From Mantamonas sphyraenae (Eukaryota > CRuMs > Mantamonadidae), in assembly GCA_026936335.1 (NCBI GenBank), contig JAPMXV010000058.1:62001-126000 (forward strand): DNA of 64,000 nt. Direction: 5' to 3'. Shown here in pieces: positions 57,355 through 64,000 of this stretch. The notes under the pieces are model-generated. The model made no database searches and had not been told where the DNA came from. It saw only the letters and a program-made list of their open reading frames with translations. The position numbers and the translations under genes are program-made. Position 1 is the stretch's first letter. Each line of letters starts with the position of its first letter.

Positions 57355-59082
57355 ATGGTGAGCCACTGCCTCCTTTGGTCCTCCACCCCCTCCGTTCCCC
57401 AAACCCTCTATCCCACCCTTTTGTACTCACTCCTCCACCCTCCCGCAGTCGTCTTCGGAGAAACCCCGCGTGCTGATCCTGGGAGGTCTCGGCTTCATTG
57501 GCCGCAACCTCGTCACCTACCTCGTCAAGGTACCCTCCCACGTCAAGCCATGTCTCACAACCCTCCATTTCTGCGGCTGCCTCGTTTGCATCACTCACAC
57601 CATCCCCCTGCGCGCCGCAGAACGAGCTGACGTCCAAGATCCGTGTCATCGACAAACAGCTGGTCAAGACGGCCAACCTGAGCGCCGAGGAGACCGAGAT
57701 CATGGCCACCGATGGCGTCGAGGTCAAGCAGGGCAACCTGGTCAACGACAGTACGTGTGCATCCGCCACTGCTTCCACACCTTTGGCCACATCGGTGCCT
57801 GGGTAGAACCTTGTGCCGTTTTCCCTTGACACACACACACGCTCACGCGTTTCCCTGCGCAACCACTCACCTGCAGAGTCCATCGAAAAGTCCTTTGCCG
57901 ACGAGGAGGGCACCTGGGACATTGTCATCAACCTGGCTGCAGAAACCAAGTACTCCCAGCCCGAGGAGGTGCGTTGTTCCCCGTTGCGGCCCATCCCTCC
58001 CAAAAAAGCACAGAAGGCCCTCCCTTTTTCTTACCCACCCCCCCCCCTTCTCGCTTTGCATCCGGTCCCACCTCCCTCCGCCTTTGCTCACACATTCCCC
58101 CGTACGCTGCACTTGCCCCTTGCTCGCTGTGCGTCTCCGTCACACCAACCACACGCACGCGGTGGTGTTCAGACGTACCAAGAAAAGGTGGTTGATCTCT
58201 CCCGCAAGGTCGCCGCCGAGGCTGCCAAGATCGAGGGCCTCAAACGTTACATCGAACTGTCCACTGCCCAGGTTTACTCGGGTGACTCCAAGAAGAAGAT
58301 CAACACGGAGGCCGAGGGCAAGATTGATCCGTGGACGATGCAGGCCACCTACTCCCTTCAGGCTGAGGAGGCTGTCCTTGCCATCGAGGGCCTCCCTGTC
58401 ATCATCCTCCGCCCCGCCATTGTGTACGGCCCGGGTGACATGATGGGTCTCATGCCTCGCTGTGTCTGTGGCGCCGTCTACAACGCCCTCGGCGAAAAGA
58501 TGAAGTTCCTCTGGGGCTCCGACATGCGCATGAACACCGTCCATGTGTCCGACGTCTGCCGTGCCATCTGGCACCTTACCGAAAAGGGCGACGTTGGCGC
58601 CGTGTACAACCTGGCCGACAAGGCAGACACGAGTAGGTTGACGACCCGTTCGCCCGAGAGAATTTCGAAATCCCCCTTTATCTTATCCAGAAGCCACTCA
58701 CACACACACACTCCCAAACCCTTCCACACACACAGGCCAGCAGAGCATCAACGACATCCTGGAAAAGATCTTCAACATCAAGACGGGCTTCCAGGGCACG
58801 ATTGCAAGCAACGCAGCCAAGCTGAACATGGACATGACCACGGAGTACATCAACGACAAGCACCTCAAGCCCTGGGGCGACCTGTGCAAGGCAGCCGGCA
58901 TCACCAACACGCCCCTGACCCCGTACCTCGACAAGGAGCTGCTGTACAACAAGTCCTTGTACGTCGACGGCTCCTTCATCGAGTCCACAGGCTTTGAGTA
59001 CCAGGTGCCCGAGCCCACCGTCGACCTTGTCATGGAGTCCATCAACTACTTTGTCGACATGGGTCTCTTCCCGCCCCAATAA
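57355..59082 (+). CDS. NAD-dependent epimerase/dehydratase-like (extended SDR)
   Basis: 370 residues in six exons: 57355-57357 (ATG only), 57449-57529, 57621-57750, 57877-57968, 58173-58632 and 58736-59082; donors are GTGAGC, GTACCC, GTACGT, GTGCGT and GTAGGT, and all phases agree. The N-terminal Rossmann motif is GGLGFIGRNL. INLAAETKYSQ is the usual strand-4 NAAE segment of extended SDRs. YIELSTAQVYSG supplies the Ser, and VIILRPAIVYGPGD is the family's RPxxVYGP segment. The usual catalytic pair YxxxK appears as YSLQA, so the Lys is replaced by Ala. A conserved-looking C-terminus (KHLKPWGDLCKAAGI, ESTGFEYQVPEPTVDL) is not in classical epimerases. The substrate is unknown, and it may be an atypical or non-catalytic member. 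Confidence 0.85.
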
Positions 59083-59106
59083 GCGTGTTAGGGTGTTGAA
59101 ATCAAC

Positions 59107-60457
59107 TCAATCACTCCATTCCTCATCCTCCCCCTCTCCATCCTCGTCGGTGCTCCATTCCTCGTCATCGTCATCGTCTTCATCCTCATCTGTGCTCCAC
59201 TCTTCATCCTCCTCGTCCTCTTGTGTCGTGTTTCTGAACAGCTCGAAGTTGCGACGGCTTCACACCGACCCCATTGCCCATCCCAGGCATCATGGGCATG
59301 GGAAGCCCCACTCCCATCACCTTTTTCGGTTGGATGGCCACCACCTTTGCTGCCTCCTTCTCCTCTCGTCACTCCATGCCTCCTCCTGCTCGTCTTCCTC
59401 GTCCACCTCCTCCTCTTCATCACCTGTTTTGCCCCTGCCTTGCTTGTCTGCTCGTCTGCCTTCTTCTCCCCACGCACCAGATTGCCCTGTTCGTCCACCA
59501 CCACCGCCCGTTGCTTGCTCTTGGCGGCCATCAGCTGCGCTGCCAGTTCGTTGGCTTCCTTGGCCGCCTCTTCTACCCTGGCACCCTCCTCCTTCTCCTG
59601 CTTGCCTCCGGCCTCCTCTGCGCCCTTGTCTTCGCCATTGTGTGCTGACAGGGCGGCTGCAGTCAGAGGCACGCCCTGTGCCTTGCTGCTCCTGCTGCTG
59701 CTTGTCTCGGGTCCGGTTTGGCTCTCGTTGCCGGGACCTCCTCGCCCGCCGCCTCCTTGCCCTTCCTCTTCTTCTTGCCCTCCTTCTTGCTCTTCTTTTC
59801 TTTCCTCTTCTTCTTCTTCTTCTTCTTCGTCTTGCCCGACTCGTCGTCCTCCCCGGTGCCACTGCTGCTTGTGCGGCTGCTCATTCCTGCTCCGCTGCGG
59901 TCCAACTTGCCCTCGGCCGCCTTGCGCACCGTCTCCTCGCGGAAATCCTTGTCGCCCCTCTTCTTGCCCCCGGTGATGCTGCCATACACACGTGCAGCCT
60001 CTTCCCGCTCCTCTGTCGTGATGTCCGAGTCGTCCAGGCCCAGCAGGCCCGGCATGTGTGCAATCACGTACAGCCGGTAGTCTTTGTACTGCTTCAGCGT
60101 GCCGCCGTTGAAGTAGTTCGGGCACGCCTCGTTGTTCAGCATGCTCAGATACTTCAGATTCACAAAGGCCGCCTTCAGATTGGTCACAAACACAGGCAGG
60201 TTCTTCACGTGGTTGTGGTTCACCCACAACACCTCCAACGAGCTGATTTTCGGGAACCGCGTGTGTGCACTGACCCGATTCTTGTCCAACACCAGCGTCT
60301 TGAGCTTGTGAAAGTCTGCCAGTGGCGACACGTCGTCGATATAGTTGTCCGTCAGGTCCAGCTCCACTGTGCTCTCTGCAAACTGCTCCACAATGCCCGC
60401 GTTGATCTCTTTCAGATCCTTGTACGCCAGGCTCAAGCGGCCATCCTGCATCGACAT
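59107..60457 (-). CDS. LRMDA-like leucine-rich repeat protein with acidic tail
   Basis: From ATG 60457 (MSMQDGRLSLAYKDLKEI), the first 170 residues are LRRs of the short LRRcap type: VELDLTDNYIDDV, LKTLVLDKNRVS, LKYLSMLNNEACPNYF, and a cap YKDYRLYVIAHMPGLLGLDDSD. This order is close to LRMDA (C10orf11) and related ciliate and flagellate proteins. The rest is Lys-rich, then helical (VEEAAKEANELAAQLMAAKSK), then acidic, with repeated EEWSTDED blocks and a stop at 59107-59109. This part is spread over three frames and needs about four single-base corrections between 59180 and 59700, in very purine-rich sequence, so the C-terminal half is provisional. It converges on the SDR gene with a 24-bp gap. 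Confidence 0.6.
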
Positions 60458-61025
60458 CCTCCCTCACTTGTTTCCCGCAGCGCACCGTCGCCACCCGTTC
60501 CACACGTGCCTCCCAACTACAACCACATCACAACAACAACAACCACAACAGCACAATGGGAATCAACGTGCACAATGCGCAGTCAGTTGAGCGCGCTTTT
60601 GCAGGTACACGCACAGGGGCAATAAAGTATTGAAACAGCCACATGTCCTTGTCATGTCGGTGCTCCATGGTGTGCTTGCTCAATCGATAGTCCCTCAGCA
60701 GGGATTGCAGCGGTTGAAACCCGCTGCAATCCCTCCTGGAAATGAACTCAGTGTCGTACGAATCGTCCATGTCATCTAAGTACGTCTCTACCGTGCACAC
60801 TCGCGCCTGGGTTCGTACCCATTGCATGGAAAAGACAATACCAGCGTGGAGACTGGGATCCCCTGGTAGTGCGTCCCCATCACCTGAACCTGCGGCTACC
60901 CGTTGATTCCAATGCACTTGGCCGCACACCCCTCTATTCACCTGCTGCACCGGCGTGTATTAGCTCGCCGTCTGATTGAGCAGCGGGTTTGCAGCCCGAG
61001 CAGAACCAACGTGCGACTGTGCCAG
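60458..61025. other. 568-bp stretch with no confident gene apart from one short candidate exon
   Basis: This is the longest stretch in the window without a confident coding region. It contains the divergent promoter area upstream of the LRMDA-like gene, a possible 49-bp first exon at 60556-60604 for the plus-strand gene that follows, and a 14-bp perfect inverted repeat at 60700-60734. A minus-strand open frame (60528-60950) has no recognisable protein features and crosses the hairpin. Composition is less GC-rich than the neighbouring genes. Confidence 0.5.
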
Positions 61026-64000
61026 GTATGGTCCTCACGCGTGGAGACCACCGTCGCGACGCGTCCAAAAAGTACAATTGCAACCTTTCGGATGTTGAGA
61101 TGGACGCTGCCTGGATACACGACGAGTACAGGGCAAACGGAAAATCACCGCCAAGAGTGCAAATTCACCCGTCCGCCTTCCACTTCCTGCGCCATACAAC
61201 AGGCAAATCGCATCGCTGTCGGGTTCCCATTGCATCGGAGGAGCATTTCCGTGTGGTTCTGAGGCTGATGCGGTATGCAATTAGCACCTTGACCAGGTAT
61301 AGGGTCGACACAGAGGGCGCGCTGCAGTTCCAGCTGGTTTGTGCGCTTCTGTCGCTGGTGGCTGGTGTCGGGGTGTATGATGTCCCCCAGAAGACTCTGC
61401 ACATGTTCAAGCGACACTCTACCATCATCACCACCACCCCAATCATCATGGAAGCGGCCTACAGTGCGTCCGACGTCGCGCAGAACACGGGGAATGCAAC
61501 GTCTGCTCTGAAACGCGCAGTTTGTGACGCAGCACAGAGCGGAGCCCTGTGTCGCGACTGCGGTTGGGTTACTGAAACCGGCCTCTACACGGGTGACCAG
61601 TTGACGGCTCTGGCCGAGACGCTCTCGGCTGAAACGGAGCGCAAGTTCGAGATTGAAACATGCGTTTCTCCAAGGCACCCTATACCGGGCAGCCACGTCT
61701 CTTCCTGTTTCAACATGACCCAACGCACGGATCCCAACACGCGTCCCGTCGTCCACATGGCGGATAGTCTGAGCACTCGCGAAATGCGCGACGGGTTCGG
61801 CGGGAAGAAGCGCAATCCTGCACATCAGCCTCAGGTGTCAGCGGGCGAAACGCACGATTGCACGCAATTGTTTGTGTTGCACGTGGAAGACATGATCGTA
61901 CGCCACATGGCAGCTGCATCTGCTCCCGCGAAACCCAGCTCCCCCCTGGACAGGGCACCGGCAGGTTCGTCAACGCCACTCTGCACCTCAAGCACATCCA
62001 GCTCCTCCTCCTCCTCCTCTTCTTCTTCTTCTTCCTCCTCCTCCTCTTCTTCTTCTTCCTCCTCCTCCTTTTCTTCTTCTTCCTCCTCCTCCTCTTCTTC
62101 TTCTTCCTCCTCCTCCTCCTCATCGTCATCAGTGCTAGACAAGGCCGTGGATTCCTTTTGCGATGAGTTGGATGAGTTGCGAGGTCGATTCAACATGGCT
62201 CCGGACACGGTCACACTCTATCTCCAGAGAAACACCGTGGCTTCGGTGGACACGACTCTGGCCCAGTTCAACAGGAGGGAACTGGTTTTGGAAGCCGAAC
62301 TTGCGCACAAGTTTGACATCTCGGTGTCTCACGTCCACACTGCAGTCAAGCAGAGGTGCGAGCAGAGAGGCGTGAAGGTTGTTGAGCATACTGCCGCAAC
62401 GTCAAGGTGCCTCCGGGATGCTTGTGACGGTGAAACCTTGCTGTGGTGCCCAACCAACGATGGGACTGTGCTTCGGGCCGGTATTTGGGTCAACGCACAA
62501 GGCGATGCCATCAGACTGATCCAAGACGACCATGCCGAAAGGCTTGTCTGCGCAATCCTCTGTGGCTCGACGACTCTGGATGTGTCGATGTCATTGGTGG
62601 GCGAGACGCACAAGGCGGTGGACATGGTGCGAGCTGGCGGTCTGCTGAATCTCAAAACTGTGATCAAAACCGCAGGGTTGAGCAGGTTGCGCAAGCCAGA
62701 GAGAGACCAGCTGCACGCTGAGACCGTCCGAGCCATGTGCTCCGTGCTTAGTTCGGCTGCCCTGGACCGTGTCAACGAGCGTCTGACCGAACATCTCACC
62801 CACACGACACTGGCTTCGTGCTCCCTGGACGGCCACGGCGAGGACGAGGTGTCCATCCAGGGCACAGAGTGTCTCCTGGAAGCGATGCGTGCCATGCCAC
62901 CGAGGGCAGCTGGAGTCATGGCCGACGTGCTTCGCCGATTCCCGCATGGAACACGCGTGCGGGATGTGATTGCTCTGGTGCACGAAGCAGTGGAAGCACA
63001 GCCGACAGAGCGACCATCTGTCGGTGTCAGCCGTACCTGCGTTTTTGTGCGCCGCAGGATGGTTCATGGGCGTACCCTCCATCTGTTCCTCGAGCAGGAC
63101 TCCATCGAGTGCGGGTCACTTTTGCAAGCAATGGGTGTCCAACACGTGTTGGACGCACTGAATGGTGCTCAGCTGGAGGAGTGGGCATGCGTCATCCGCC
63201 GTTTGGTGCAAGCAGAACAGGACCTCGTGTCAAGCGCCAAGGCAGAGGCCGATGCCACGGAGTATGTGGAACAAGATACCTGGAACGAGTTTTTGGCAGC
63301 ACTGGACAAATTCGAGGAATCAAATGCACTGACGCAAAGGTTCAGCCAGTCGACGACCAAACACGACTCGGCAACGATCGAGCAGCTGCGTGCGTCTGCC
63401 CCGAAGGCCAGCAAGGTGCTCTCCTTGCCCACAGGAGTGAAGCTGATGCGCATTGTTCCGCACAAACCCAAGAAGCCAAAGGCAGAACGGCCGCTGCTGA
63501 GCGAGTCGTGGCCGGACTTCTTGAGCGACAAGCTGGGACGCATTGTCAAGGGTGTCGCAAACGCGACTGTGACACACACAGACGTCCTCACAAGCAAGTC
63601 TGTCAAGTTTACGCGAAGCAAAGGCCAGGTGAGGCAGGTGGAGCACGGCAGCGAGCCGCTGGCAGGCATGGCGGCCGAAGTGCAAGATGCGGATCGAAGG
63701 GGGTACGAAAAGCAGCGGCACGAGCTGCTTCTCCACTTGGACGGCATTCTTCCAAACTCCTCAAGCAAGGAAGAAGATGTGACGGAAGAGGGGGAGGGGA
63801 AGGAGAAGGAGACGAGTGAGGGGAAGGGGAAGGGGAAGGCGGCGGTGGAAGCGATGGACACCCAGTGCGAACTGCCTGCCGTGCTGGCGAAGGACGAGCA
63901 GTTGGAGGCCGTGGAAACGCTGGAGGAGATGGAAGAAGACGATCAACAGCGCCGGATCGAGGACATCGAGCGCATTGACACGCGGCTCAACTCGGTGCAG
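60556..64000 (+). CDS. Large unrecognised protein, 3' partial
   Basis: From ATG 61028 the frame stays open for 991 codons to the window end, with no stop. An upstream exon 60556-60604 (ATG GGA ATC...GCA G, donor GTACAC) would join in phase 1 to 61026 after CCAG, adding 17 residues, but it would need a 421-bp intron, longer than others here, so 61028 is the safer start. The N-terminal 200 residues are globular (FHFLRHTTGKSHRCRVPIAS, FQLVCALLSLVAGVGVYDV). A poly-Ser run of about 40 residues (62002-62118) follows. Then a long globular or helical region has Cys and His scattered throughout (LLWCPTNDGTVLRAGIWV, ECGSLLQAMGVQHVLDAL). A Lys-Pro-rich segment (VPHKPKKPKAERPLL) precedes an acidic coiled coil at the edge. 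I recognise no domain. Codon choice looks less GC-biased than in adjacent genes. Confidence 0.75.
60700..60734. repeat. 14-bp perfect inverted repeat (hairpin)
   Basis: AGGGATTGCAGCGG at 60700-60713 is the exact reverse complement of CCGCTGCAATCCCT at 60721-60734, with a 7-nt loop TTGAAAC. Just upstream, TCCCT (60691-60695) could pair instead with AGGGA (60700-60704), giving a small competing stem. It lies outside any confident coding sequence. Confidence 0.75.
62002..62118 (+). repeat. 117-nt uninterrupted polypyrimidine tract encoding poly-Ser
   Basis: Alternating blocks of TCC and TCT codons encode nearly pure serine, interrupted once by TTT (Phe). The tract is entirely C/T on the plus strand with mirror-like block symmetry, so it could adopt triplex (H-DNA) structure and is prone to replication slippage. 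Confidence 0.8.

Noticed and set aside
60528-60950. Minus-strand open frame of about 140 codons in the gene-poor stretch
   Set aside because: It has no recognisable protein features, crosses the inverted repeat and runs into the promoter area of the LRMDA-like gene.
1-64000. tRNA or rRNA genes, CRISPR arrays, insertion sequences or transposase genes
   Set aside because: No cloverleaf-like or rRNA-like sequence, direct-repeat array or transposase motif was noticed on reading either strand. Computational scanning (tRNAscan-SE, repeat finder) could not be run.

Overview
This is a gene-dense, GC-rich nuclear segment from a unicellular eukaryote that uses the standard genetic code. Most genes are split by short GT-AG introns (about 63-215 bp where junctions could be set). 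Talin with an I/LWEQ domain, the centriolar protein POC5, a single unduplicated MadBub checkpoint kinase, ATR, PRP16 and EMC7 point to a centriole-bearing protist. The talin leans towards Amorphea (apusomonad, breviate or amoebozoan-like). That placement is inference, and no species is recognised.

Layout, left to right. An ankyrin-PH protein is cut by the left edge. Poly(A) polymerase, a MadBub (BUB1/MAD3) kinase and the spliceosomal helicase PRP16 follow on the minus strand. Then come plus-strand genes for a POT-type transporter, an unknown low-complexity protein, talin, a WD40-ankyrin protein, POC5 and a full-length ABCA transporter. EMC7 and a MYND-finger protein lie on minus, followed by a kynurenine-type aminotransferase on plus. 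A tight minus-strand cluster holds RCC1-BTB, LRR-ankyrin and a second RCC1-BTB. Next are an unknown protein, an enoyl-CoA hydratase family protein and the checkpoint kinase ATR on plus. A second LRR-ankyrin gene and palmitoyl-protein thioesterase follow on minus, then an SDR-family protein (plus), an LRMDA-like leucine-rich protein (minus), and a large unknown gene that runs off the right edge.

Spacing is extreme: most neighbours are 9-145 bp apart, with same-strand gaps of 12, 22, 23 and 28 bp. Two genes (talin and the SDR) appear to have a first coding exon consisting only of the ATG, and POC5 has a four-codon first exon.

Many conserved genes need single-base frame corrections, mostly at short homopolymers and in both directions: PRP16, WD40-ankyrin, ABCA, RCC1-BTB, ATR, LRR-ankyrin 2, PPT1 and the LRMDA-like gene. 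In each testable case the total coding length becomes divisible by three after correction. Assembly indels are the simplest explanation.

The most distinctive content is the MadBub protein with KEN, CD1 and GLEBS motifs and at least six ABBA-like motifs; a short talin with a Cys/His-rich tail; the operon-like RCC1-BTB/LRR cluster; and the unrecognised right-edge gene with an inverted repeat upstream.
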